This document shows, one piece after another, positions 1 through 6,574 of a stretch of DNA of 23,980 bases (position 1 is the first letter of the stretch; each line of letters opens with the position of its first letter). Made by a program: the position numbers and the translations under genes. Source of the stretch: a virus. The DNA is taken from the IMG/VR virus record IMGVR_UViG_3300042691_028105, positions 1-23,980 of that record; one strand, given 5' to 3'. The notes under the pieces were generated by a model. It was not told the DNA's origin. It did not search any database and saw nothing but the letters and a program-made list of their open reading frames with translations.

Positions 1-1
1 T

Positions 2-847
2 ATCACTGAAGCTGAACTTGCTCCTGACGAATATCGTTTTTCAAAAGTGATAGAAATGTCTGCTATAGACTTCTTAAAATTAACAACAAATGCTGATGTG
101 CGAGAAGACTTAATTGTTAAAAGAAGAATTATTTTAAAAGATAAAAAAGATCTTGCCGTGTATTCTGCTGTTAAGGGTTCAAACCCCCTGCCACAACTTT
201 TTGTCGATCAATCAAATAGGGTAGAAAGACACGAAGGAAGAAATCGTGCTTTGGCTGCTTTGAGTCCAACTCAAGAATTTCTTAAGTCAAAAGCTAAGAA
301 AAATTATTTCTTTTCTAATTTCTTCCAAAAAGAAAATTTTGAAAATCCCGATGCCAAAATGAAAGTTGAGATTAAAAGCAATCATAGAAATATTGAATAT
401 CTCCGTTCTGAATTTGGCGAACCAGAAGTTGTTAGCTTAAAGGGAGCGCAAACTGCTGAAAGAAAGTTTTCTCTAGAAGATCCTGCCGGTATTGGCAATG
501 AAGAGCTTGTGTTTAGTACAATCATTCATAAAGCAGGAACACCAATTGGAAATGGAAGATTTTATCAAGAAGATCGTGTTGTACAAGATGCCGCTAAAGA
601 TGCTGCATTTGTGATTGGTCGCAATACATATCATGGCTTGTATGATTATTTTAGAGAAACAAAAGGTTGGGATAGAAATGAATTTCACCATGATGAAGTA
701 GCAAAAGCCACCGATGAACTTGTTAATAGAGTATATGATATCCGTGATGATGAAGGACCGCTGGAATTTAAAATGAAAACTGACAACTGGTATAGAGCAG
801 GTTTTGCAAGAGATCCTGTTGGCGACATCATTATCAAGAAAAAATAG
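2..847 (+). CDS. HEGRxRA-motif protein, 5' end outside window
   Basis: The reading frame is open from base 2, so the gene begins before the window. The GTG at 47 and the ATG at 56 are probably internal, because residues encoded upstream of them (APDEYRFSKVIEMS) read smoothly into the rest. The stop is at 845-847. Around 200-260 it has the pattern LFVDQ-x4-ERHEGRNRALAAL, preceded by an MSAIDFLKLT segment. In phage polyvalent and accessory proteins this combination marks a small ParB/sulfiredoxin-like domain, where a substrate-binding loop is followed by HxGRxRA. The C-terminal half is mixed helical, charged and unrecognised. No membrane segment or signal peptide is seen in the visible part. 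The function is unknown. The family link rests on the motif alone. Confidence 0.8.
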   Translation: MTEAELAPDEYRFSKVIEMSAIDFLKLTTNADVREDLIVKRRIILKDKKDLAVYSAVKGSNPLPQLFVDQSNRVERHEGRNRALAALSPTQEFLKSKAKKNYFFSNFFQKENFENPDAKMKVEIKSNHRNIEYLRSEFGEPEVVSLKGAQTAERKFSLEDPAGIGNEELVFSTIIHKAGTPIGNGRFYQEDRVVQDAAKDAAFVIGRNTYHGLYDYFRETKGWDRNEFHHDEVAKATDELVNRVYDIRDDEGPLEFKMKTDNWYRAGFARDPVGDIIIKKK

Positions 848-885
848 CACTTTACCTATCCCCAAATGTATGTTAATGTCTTCCT

Positions 886-1053
886 ATGATGTTTAACACG
901 GGCGACATAGTTTCATTAACCATTGAAAATGGTGATGGCGGTTACGGAATTGTGCTTGAGATACCCGAAGGTAGATTTCGCGTGTATCATGTTTATAGCA
1001 TGATCATAGAAAATACTATGACTGTTTATGAGCATGAAATGACAAAAATTTGA
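886..1053 (+). CDS. small beta-rich hypothetical protein (55 aa)
   Basis: A short open frame starts with tandem ATGs at 886 and 889 and stops at 1051-1053, just before the next gene at 1061. It reads as an alternating hydrophobic/polar pattern (FNTGDIVSLTIENGDGGYGI, then VLEIPEGRFRVYHVYSM), as in a small SH3-like or KOW-like barrel. No clear ribosome-binding site precedes it, which lowers confidence. The frame fits tightly between neighbours and has normal codon use. I do not recognise the family. Confidence 0.55.
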   Translation: MMFNTGDIVSLTIENGDGGYGIVLEIPEGRFRVYHVYSMIIENTMTVYEHEMTKI

Positions 1054-1060
1054 GGATTAA

Positions 1061-1282
1061 ATGACTGAGCGTGAACAGCTAATCAAAAATTTTATTGATG
1101 GTCCACTTAAAAGATACTTGCAAGGCAATATTTCTTTTGGTAAATTCAAAGAAGAAATTAATGAAACTTGTGGCACTAATTTTAGCTATAGCGATCTTTA
1201 CCCAAGCTATCTATTCAATGCCCAACTTTCCTATGAAGAATCTGATAGAATGTTCCTAGAAGAATTAGGGAGCATCAAATGA
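1061..1282 (+). CDS. hypothetical protein (73 aa)
   Basis: The ATG at 1061 follows a GAGG ribosome-binding site at 1052-1055. The stop overlaps the next ATG (ATGA at 1279-1282), so the two genes are probably translationally coupled. The product is soluble and mostly helical, with acidic and aromatic residues (TNFSYSDLYPSYLFNA). No known motif is visible and no function can be assigned. Confidence 0.75.
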   Translation: MTEREQLIKNFIDGPLKRYLQGNISFGKFKEEINETCGTNFSYSDLYPSYLFNAQLSYEESDRMFLEELGSIK

Positions 1283-1551
1283 GCGGTGGACACTTTAATA
1301 GCAACAGTTACATTTATTATCGCGTTTATGAATTTGCGGATGAATTAGAGAATGAAATTCAAAACAATGATAAACCAGATGATTATGGCTATGCTCCAAA
1401 TTATGGTAAAGAAGTTACCGAATTCTTAAAAACAAAAATAGAAGAAATCCGTAGGTTAGCAAAACTAATGAAAGAAATAGATTATCTTTATTCCGGTGAT
1501 CACGGTGAAGATACTTTTATGAAAGTGGTAGCGAACCAAAATGACTCATAA
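1279..1551 (+). CDS. MSGGHF-family small phage protein (90 aa)
   Basis: The protein opens with MSGGHF, has a central FADELENEI segment, and ends with a YLYSGDHGEDTF segment. This matches a widespread phage/prophage family of about 90-100 aa that begins MSGGHFDY and ends near a D-x-L-x-SGD-x-GE-x-(S/T)F motif. The length fits. The family is common in tailed-phage accessory regions and its function is unknown. The start overlaps the upstream stop by 4 bases, and the end overlaps the next gene by 11 bases. The family assignment comes from recognising both conserved ends. Confidence 0.88.
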   Translation: MSGGHFNSNSYIYYRVYEFADELENEIQNNDKPDDYGYAPNYGKEVTEFLKTKIEEIRRLAKLMKEIDYLYSGDHGEDTFMKVVANQNDS

Positions 1552-1720
1552 ATTAGATTGTCCTTGGTACTCTGATTGGCACGCCTGTAGTTGCGGTGCG
1601 CTTGAGGCACACGTTTGTCTGGAAGTTATCCCCGGTACTTTTATTATGTGCGGCGAAATGGAACAGTATTGCTCGCAAGAGTGTATGAGGAAAGCAGATG
1701 AAGTCAAAAAAGGAGAATGA
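1541..1720 (+). CDS. Cys-rich mini-protein, probable zinc binder (59 aa)
   Basis: The ATG at 1541 lies inside the end of the MSGGHF gene (11-base overlap) and the stop is at 1718-1720. The product has seven cysteines (residues 7, 16, 18, 26, 37, 44, 48) plus His3, His14 and His24. C16-x-C18 and C44-x3-C48 could hold a metal. The frame is supported by tight packing between neighbours and by a GGAGAATGA junction feeding the next ATG at 1722. No named family is recognised. Confidence 0.7.
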   Translation: MTHKLDCPWYSDWHACSCGALEAHVCLEVIPGTFIMCGEMEQYCSQECMRKADEVKKGE

Positions 1721-1721
1721 A

Positions 1722-1877
1722 ATGTCAGAAAAAACTTATTCGTTTGAATTGTCACAAGAAGCATCTAGAATGCTAGATGCAGCAACAGAAGAAGAAAGAC
1801 AATTTATTGTTAAAGAACTAGAAAAGTTTCTTGAAAAATTAAAGGCAGAAGCAAATGAAAAAGATACCATGCGGTAA
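1722..1877 (+). CDS. small helical hypothetical protein (51 aa)
   Basis: The ATG at 1722 follows AGGAGAATGA, an ideal ribosome-binding site that also contains the previous stop. The product is highly charged and helical (SQEASRMLDAATEEERQFIV, then a Lys/Glu-rich coil), as in a short coiled-coil or helical-hairpin protein. The 3' end overlaps the next gene by 23 bases in another frame. The pattern SxExxRMLDxATxEER resembles small phage regulatory or accessory peptides, but no family can be named. Confidence 0.7.
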   Translation: MSEKTYSFELSQEASRMLDAATEEERQFIVKELEKFLEKLKAEANEKDTMR

Positions 1878-2055
1878 TCCCGATTGCGGTGAACGCCGTA
1901 TTCATTACGAACGACAAGATGAAAAACGTGGCACTCAAATGATTGATGTACCCGATGATTATACTGGTAAATCATTCTGCTCAATAACCTGTGCTTGCGT
2001 GGCAGGTTACTTCCATGTTACAAAGGGGTGGCTGAAAGATCCAAAGGAGGGCTGA
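1855..2055 (+). CDS. zinc-ribbon-like protein (66 aa)
   Basis: The ATG at 1855 lies inside the end of the preceding small gene. The protein has C6-x4-C11 near the N-terminus and C42-x3-C46-x-C48 later, spaced like a two-knuckle zinc-binding fold (CGNPDCG ... FCSITCACV). No membrane segment is seen. The stop (TGA 2053-2055) overlaps the next ATG by one base, with AAAGGAGG just before it. It is probably a small zinc protein of unknown role. Confidence 0.72.
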   Translation: MKKIPCGNPDCGERRIHYERQDEKRGTQMIDVPDDYTGKSFCSITCACVAGYFHVTKGWLKDPKEG

Positions 2056-2318
2056 TGGATGACGAGATCCCAAAACACAAATCAAAGAAAAACACCCGTA
2101 AATGGTGCAAAGGCAAAGAAGGCAAAGCGCATCAGCCCGTCTGGGAAAAGAACACTAAACATTCTTGGACAGAAAGTATTTGGCTTGTCTACCGCTGTCA
2201 AGTATGCCTTAAAGAAATAGATACCTATTATCAAGGCAAGTTTCTCAACCTTGATGCACCATATGAACGCCCGCAAATAGGTTCAAGTGAGCCACTAAAA
2301 TTAAAGGACAAAACATGA
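2055..2318 (+). CDS. zinc-binding hypothetical protein (87 aa)
   Basis: An in-frame ATG lies further upstream at 1995. I chose the ATG at 2055 because AAAGGAGG at 2042-2049 sits directly upstream and the longer form would overlap the previous gene by 60 bases. The product has a basic N-terminus, then W17-C18-x7-H26 and C48-x2-C51 (YRCQVCLKEI), a likely C-H-C-C metal site with Trp residues packed around it. The 3' end overlaps the SGNH hydrolase gene by 4 bases (ATGA). No function is recognised. Confidence 0.75.
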   Translation: MDDEIPKHKSKKNTRKWCKGKEGKAHQPVWEKNTKHSWTESIWLVYRCQVCLKEIDTYYQGKFLNLDAPYERPQIGSSEPLKLKDKT

Positions 2319-2716
2319 GTTGCCTTATTATTGGAGATTCAATCGCTCAAGGCGTTGCAGAAATTCGCAAAGATTGCCGCTCTTATACACAAGTTGGTAT
2401 TTCAACAATTGCATGGTCTAAGAAGTGGATAGACAAGATTGATTTTGTCGCTGACACAGTTTTTATTTCTCTTGGCAGCAATGACGATTATGGGCGGTTT
2501 GAGGACGTAGCTGATGAACTATACCGTATTCGCGGTAGAATTGGCGATAGAAATGTTATCTGGGTTCTCCCGGCTATTAAACCTTGGGTTAGGAGTTTGA
2601 TTGAAGAAATCTCTTATGATCGTGGAGATACTATGATAGAAATGGTTTCGCTATCAAAAGACAAAGTTCACCCGACTCATAAAGGTTACAAAGCATTAGC
2701 GGAGACTATTAAATGA
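2315..2716 (+). CDS. minimal SGNH/GDSL-family hydrolase (133 aa)
   Basis: The expected catalytic blocks are visible in order: IIGDSIAQG (block I, nucleophile Ser9), QVGIST (block II, Gly28), LGSND (block III, oxyanion Asn56) and DKVHPTHKGY (block V, Asp116 and His119). At 133 aa it is clearly shorter than typical GDSL esterases (about 180-220 aa), so it is a stripped core. There is no signal peptide. In phages such enzymes are deacetylases or esterases acting on cell-wall or surface glycans, or tail-fibre-associated hydrolases. The substrate here cannot be told. It is coupled by ATGA overlaps on both sides. Confidence 0.85.
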   Translation: MSCLIIGDSIAQGVAEIRKDCRSYTQVGISTIAWSKKWIDKIDFVADTVFISLGSNDDYGRFEDVADELYRIRGRIGDRNVIWVLPAIKPWVRSLIEEISYDRGDTMIEMVSLSKDKVHPTHKGYKALAETIK

Positions 2717-2868
2717 AATATTTATCAGATCCAAACATTACCGCAGTTTTTAAATTGATGGTAATTATGTTTGTTGGCGGCTTCTTTTTAGCTTTTAGTG
2801 AAAAAAAATATATTGCAACATTGGCAGTTGCTGCTTGTTTATGGTTCTTTTTTGGGTTTAAGCACTAA
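2713..2868 (+). CDS. small two-TM membrane protein (51 aa)
   Basis: The ATG at 2713 overlaps the SGNH stop (ATGA). The protein has two hydrophobic segments, about residues 11-28 (KLMVIMFVGGFFLAF) and 34-50 (IATLAVAACLWFFFGF), separated by the charged turn SEKKY. This suggests a helical hairpin with a short loop in the inner membrane. Size and topology are compatible with a small holin or another phage membrane peptide, but no lysis gene is adjacent, so this is only a possibility. Confidence 0.72.
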   Translation: MKYLSDPNITAVFKLMVIMFVGGFFLAFSEKKYIATLAVAACLWFFFGFKH

Positions 2869-2883
2869 TTATGTTATTTGGAG
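2864..2883 (+). promoter_or_regulatory. repeated AT-rich element before gene 2890
   Basis: ACTAATTATGTTATTT at 2864-2879 is followed by GGAG (2880-2883) and the ATG at 2890. A near-identical 16-mer (15 of 16 bases) lies at 6540-6555 before the 1294-aa gene. Both start around the end of an upstream gene. A phage-specific promoter element is the simplest reading, but this is an inference from two sites plus a weaker third at 11869. Confidence 0.4.
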
Positions 2884-2889
2884 AATAAC

Positions 2890-3186
2890 ATGAAACTCAC
2901 TGAATCATTTTTAAAAGCACTAGTTGAAGAAGAAGTAAGAAAGCTTATGTTGGCAGAAGAAGAAGAGGAAGAAGACAAAAAAGAAAAAAAAGAAGTAGAA
3001 ATAAGAAAACCTGAATCTAAATCAGACTTTAGACCAATAGTTCAAATGATTCATTTGGTAAACGATGGAGATTTAGAAAAATCAAAACTCGACAAGGCTC
3101 TTGATAAATATTGCAAACAAAACCCTGAGCAAGAAGAAAAAGCCAGAGCTAAAGTTGAAAGAATGTTGAATAAAAAAGGTGACTAA
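2890..3186 (+). CDS. acidic helical protein with LVEEEVRKLMLAE N-terminus (98 aa)
   Basis: The ATG at 2890 is chosen over a TTG at 2878 because GGAG at 2880-2883 is correctly spaced for 2890. The N-terminus (MKLTESFLKALVEEEVRKLM) is an amphipathic helix running into LAEEEEEE, then a Lys/Glu-rich linker and a helical C-terminal domain (about residues 50-98). Similar short N-terminal helices recur in other large proteins of this window. LAE fits the (L/I)-x-E context cut by the T4 gp21 prohead protease, so a head-internal or core role is possible but inferred. No domain is recognised. Confidence 0.8.
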   Translation: MKLTESFLKALVEEEVRKLMLAEEEEEEDKKEKKEVEIRKPESKSDFRPIVQMIHLVNDGDLEKSKLDKALDKYCKQNPEQEEKARAKVERMLNKKGD

Positions 3187-3194
3187 TCGGCACC

Positions 3195-6176
3195 ATGAAA
3201 ATAGCATTTAAAAAAAATAATTCAACTTTTAAAAAGTCTTTTTTACCTGAATCTTTTTTATTGGATGAAGCAATTATCCATGATATAAAAAAGAAATATC
3301 CCGGTAAAGAAGACTTGGTGGATTATTTTTCTTCTGCTGGTCCTAATAGAGTTCCCGGCAATGATAAATACCTTGCTTGGATCATGAAGCACCACGAAGA
3401 GCCTGACGAAGCTGGTGAAATGGTTGTTACTATTAGAAGATTTGACAGATACGGGGCAACTCTCAAAAAAATAAATCCCGATATTAATTCATATAAAAAT
3501 TTTGAATCTCTTTCTAGCGCATTAGACAACTTAGAAAGGCCAACAAAAGAACTAGAAAAAGAAGGTACTCTTGTTGTCTATCAATCCCCAGATATGGTTA
3601 TATCCCCAGACTCACCGACTACTGACGAAAATGGTAACGAAATTAAACCAAAACCCAAACCTCATTTTGAAGTTATTAGACCACTAAACAAAGAAGCATC
3701 TTGTAAGGTGGCTGGGGATAGAACTCAATGGTGTATAGCAGCAACTAAAAGCTTTAATTATTATAGAAGATATAGTAGAGAAGGCGCAATATTTTATTTT
3801 ATTATTGACAACAGCAAACCTAGAAAAGATCCAACAAGTATGTTTGCATACGCAATGCTTGGTAAAGACAAAGATAAAAGTGCAGCCTCTATGTTACGAG
3901 GCACTTTAGAAATATATAATGCCATTGATACAAAAATAGATGATAGAAGATATGTTAAAAAATATATTGGGGCACAAGAAGAAGAAAAATTTTTCAATTT
4001 AATGTTAGCAGAAAGAGAAAAAGGTATTCCTTCTCAAAGCCGCTCATCCCCTGTACAAGCTATGGCTGAAATAATGGAGCTTATCAGGCTAGAGGAAGAA
4101 AAAATAAAAGCTAAAGTTTCATATGGGTTTGTTCAATCGCAAGTTAGACAAGTCATAGAATCAACTTATAAATACTCTCCTCAAGAGTTTTATAGGCCGG
4201 GGCCTATTGATAAACAAAATGTAAGAGATTTAAATATTTTGTTTGAGATGGGTTTGCAAAGTGAATCTGAATTCATTAGAAAAGCTTTTGAACAAATAGT
4301 AGAAACAGCTACCGATTCAGAAACAAGTCCTATTATAAGTCCTAAAATACTTGATTCTATACACCAAAAAGCAAATAGTGAATTAGAAGAAAATGAACAA
4401 ATAGGCGGCGTGGGTCGAGTTATGGCTAGTATCTCTGATTATTCATTTAGTATCAGCAAGATAACAGATAAAGTTATAGATTATGTCACTAAATATAAAT
4501 ATGAATTAAACGATAATAATAGAAATCCTACTTATAGATCCACCGTTCTTAGAATATACGGAAGTATTTTAGAAAATTCTATAAATCCAAATTTTGTTAC
4601 TAAAGTTTATAACTCTATCAGCGATGGAGAATTTGATTATCATTATACTAAAAAAACTCTAAATGATCTTTATTCAAAGATGCTTCGTAACGCCTATGCT
4701 ACGCCTCAAGCATTAATGTCTAACGTTATCGATATATATTCAAAAGATGAAGAATTATTAAAAGAGCTAATGACATCAATAGCTGGTGACAATTTTTATG
4801 AAATAAATTTTGATTTTGCAAATGCTACAAAATTTATGGAACTTCTTTACAAAAATTCAAAAGCCACTAAAGAAACTTTGTCTCCTAAATTTTATAGACC
4901 AGTTTTCAGATCACCATATCTTAAAACGGATCAAGTAAAAACACTAGCAACAAATTTTTTGATTTTGATGAAAAGAGATGGCGTAACTGATGAAGCTGAA
5001 TATTCAAGTGTTTATCGTGTCATGGAAAATAGATTAACTGATGAACAATACGCAAATTTTGTTAAAAGTTCTAAAGAAGTATTAACAAACGACGAACAAG
5101 GAAACAAAGTTGTTCTTGAGGTTGTAAATCAAGCTTCAAGCGCGATTTCAGTATTTTTTAATCAAGCGCTTGAAGCTTCTGCCGAAATGGATAAACTAGC
5201 TGGAGAGGGCACAAACACTAGAATTAACGCCTATGATCGAAGACCAGAGCCAACAGATCCTAAAAAATATGAAGAATATACTAAATTAAAATATAAACTT
5301 CAAGGTCATAAAAATACGGCAAGAAGAATATATATGAAATTTTTATTCCCAGTCTTGCACCAAGGGACTATCTTAAGCAAAGAAACAATTGAGCCAATTT
5401 TGGAACTTAATGTTGAATTTGATCAAAAAGATCCAAAAGGTAAAACAGAATTTTCTTTAATGTTCTGGGATGCCCTAGATACAGCCTTTGGTAAAGATGA
5501 AATTATTGATAGATTATTTTCAAATGCAAAAGCTGTAACAAAATTCAAGGATGCAAATAAATCAGAAATTTATTCCTATATCTTAGCAAAGCGTTTTGGA
5601 ACAGAAGAAACATCAAATAAATATTTTGATGTTTTAGATCGAAGAATAAAAAATGCAATTGAAGCAAAAAAACTTATTGCAAATCGCATCCGCACAATCA
5701 TTTATGGTATTCTTAAAATATATGAAAGCTCTTACAATTCTTTAGATGTGGCATCTAATCTACAAAAAATTGGTTTCGTAGATAAAACATTTGAAGAATT
5801 TGATAAGTATCTCACTATTGTTGACAAATTAAAAAAAGAAGGTCAGCTTGAAGATGAAGATGTAGATGATGAAATTTATGAGTTGATGACAACAATCTTT
5901 TCTAAAATGGTTGAATCATCTCTCGAAGAATACACTTTACCAAAAATTAGAAATTTATTTATCAAACATGATTTACAAAATAAAGGAAATCATTTTAAAG
6001 ATTTTTCTAGTAGATATGCTCTTTTTAGAGATTTCCAAAACCAAACAAATCAAACAAATAAAAAAGAAGATGAATACGATGATTATGAAACAGATGATGA
6101 TCTTGAAGAAGATATGTTAAATGAAAATAAAAAACCATTTTATTTTAATGGTAAAATGTTTATTTATCGTGGTTAA
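3195..6176 (+). CDS. large probable virion protein with TxWC module (993 aa)
   Basis: The ATG at 3195 follows the preceding stop by 8 bases, with only a weak ribosome-binding site. The N-terminal 270 residues contain a module I have seen in large-phage proteins: VIRPLNKEASCKVAGDRTQWC with T177-x-W179-C180, then a Tyr-rich helix, IFYFIID, and a later EIYNAIDTKID segment. The remaining 700 residues are helical, with many short amphipathic helices rich in Tyr, Asn and Lys, as in a repeat scaffold. The C-terminus is very acidic (about residues 965-980) and ends in DMLNENKKPFYFNGKMFIYRG-like residues. Arginine is almost always AGA. The size, and position next to other large genes, suggest a structural or internal virion protein. 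The exact function is unknown. Confidence 0.85.
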   Translation: MKIAFKKNNSTFKKSFLPESFLLDEAIIHDIKKKYPGKEDLVDYFSSAGPNRVPGNDKYLAWIMKHHEEPDEAGEMVVTIRRFDRYGATLKKINPDINSYKNFESLSSALDNLERPTKELEKEGTLVVYQSPDMVISPDSPTTDENGNEIKPKPKPHFEVIRPLNKEASCKVAGDRTQWCIAATKSFNYYRRYSREGAIFYFIIDNSKPRKDPTSMFAYAMLGKDKDKSAASMLRGTLEIYNAIDTKIDDRRYVKKYIGAQEEEKFFNLMLAEREKGIPSQSRSSPVQAMAEIMELIRLEEEKIKAKVSYGFVQSQVRQVIESTYKYSPQEFYRPGPIDKQNVRDLNILFEMGLQSESEFIRKAFEQIVETATDSETSPIISPKILDSIHQKANSELEENEQIGGVGRVMASISDYSFSISKITDKVIDYVTKYKYELNDNNRNPTYRSTVLRIYGSILENSINPNFVTKVYNSISDGEFDYHYTKKTLNDLYSKMLRNAYATPQALMSNVIDIYSKDEELLKELMTSIAGDNFYEINFDFANATKFMELLYKNSKATKETLSPKFYRPVFRSPYLKTDQVKTLATNFLILMKRDGVTDEAEYSSVYRVMENRLTDEQYANFVKSSKEVLTNDEQGNKVVLEVVNQASSAISVFFNQALEASAEMDKLAGEGTNTRINAYDRRPEPTDPKKYEEYTKLKYKLQGHKNTARRIYMKFLFPVLHQGTILSKETIEPILELNVEFDQKDPKGKTEFSLMFWDALDTAFGKDEIIDRLFSNAKAVTKFKDANKSEIYSYILAKRFGTEETSNKYFDVLDRRIKNAIEAKKLIANRIRTIIYGILKIYESSYNSLDVASNLQKIGFVDKTFEEFDKYLTIVDKLKKEGQLEDEDVDDEIYELMTTIFSKMVESSLEEYTLPKIRNLFIKHDLQNKGNHFKDFSSRYALFRDFQNQTNQTNKKEDEYDDYETDDDLEEDMLNENKKPFYFNGKMFIYRG

Positions 6177-6182
6177 TAAATA

Positions 6183-6191
6183 TGGTATAAT
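6183..6191 (+). promoter_or_regulatory. extended -10 promoter, leaderless start at 6197
   Basis: TGGTATAAT is a perfect extended -10 element (TGn-TATAAT). The expected transcription start falls at about 6197-6198, on the ATG at 6197. The -35 region at 6163-6168 (TTTATC) is poor, as is common with extended -10 promoters. No ribosome-binding site precedes the ATG. Confidence 0.55.
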
Positions 6192-6196
6192 ATTTT

Positions 6197-6523
6197 ATGC
6201 CTAATTATTTAAAAATTTTTTTTTGTGCTATCACCTTAATGACATCCGGTTTTATTGCCGCGCATAACGCCAAATGGATACGAGAAGATATCTCTCCTTG
6301 GTGGACTTCTTACATATTTTCTTTTGTTAGCGCAACATTGTATGCGTATATGTTGAAAAGCAATATATTCTCCTTAACATATACAAGCGCGTTCCAAACA
6401 TTCTTTTTTCATGCCAGTTGGTATCTTACCACTATATTTGTGATTGGAGAAGTCTTATCTCCGCATAAAATGGTTGGTCTTGGTATGGTATTTATTGGTA
6501 TGATTATGATGAGTATTAAATGA
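6197..6523 (+). CDS. four-TM protein, SMR/EamA (DMT)-like (108 aa)
   Basis: Four hydrophobic segments are seen at about residues 5-24, 34-53, 57-84 and 90-107. The end of TM3 reads VIGEVLSPHKM and TM4 is GLGMVFIGMIMM, the GE-x-L-x-(P/S)... Gly-rich pattern of the drug/metabolite transporter superfamily. The length equals that of small multidrug-resistance proteins (about 105-110 aa). TM1 has no glutamate where EmrE has its essential Glu14, so proton-coupled drug export is unlikely by the EmrE mechanism. It sits between two large probable virion genes and has its own -10 box with an apparently leaderless start. A small-molecule transporter, or a membrane-modifying phage protein of similar fold, are both possible. 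Confidence 0.8.
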   Translation: MPNYLKIFFCAITLMTSGFIAAHNAKWIREDISPWWTSYIFSFVSATLYAYMLKSNIFSLTYTSAFQTFFFHASWYLTTIFVIGEVLSPHKMVGLGMVFIGMIMMSIK

Positions 6524-6539
6524 TTTTCCTGTGCTAGTA

Positions 6540-6555
6540 ACTAATTATATTATTT
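6540..6555 (+). promoter_or_regulatory. repeated AT-rich element before gene 6575
   Basis: ACTAATTATATTATTT matches 2864-2879 in 15 of 16 bases. It lies 16 bases after the stop of the 4-TM gene and 20 bases before the ATG at 6575, with AGGGG (6561-6565) in between. The conservation in an otherwise variable 51-base gap suggests a promoter-like element for the long gene. Confidence 0.42.
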
Positions 6556-6574
6556 AAGCTAGGGGTTTATAACT

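Noticed and set aside
1736-1984. A - strand frame over the small-gene cluster
   Set aside because: It overlaps two + strand genes with good start signals and shows no motif.
2878-2889. TTG start at 2878 for the acidic 98-aa protein
   Set aside because: The GGAG at 2880-2883 fits the ATG at 2890, and the extra residues lie within the ribosome-binding site.
5824-5830. TTGACA within the 993-aa gene as a promoter
   Set aside because: It is in the middle of a coding region, with no -10 at a suitable distance leading to a gene start.
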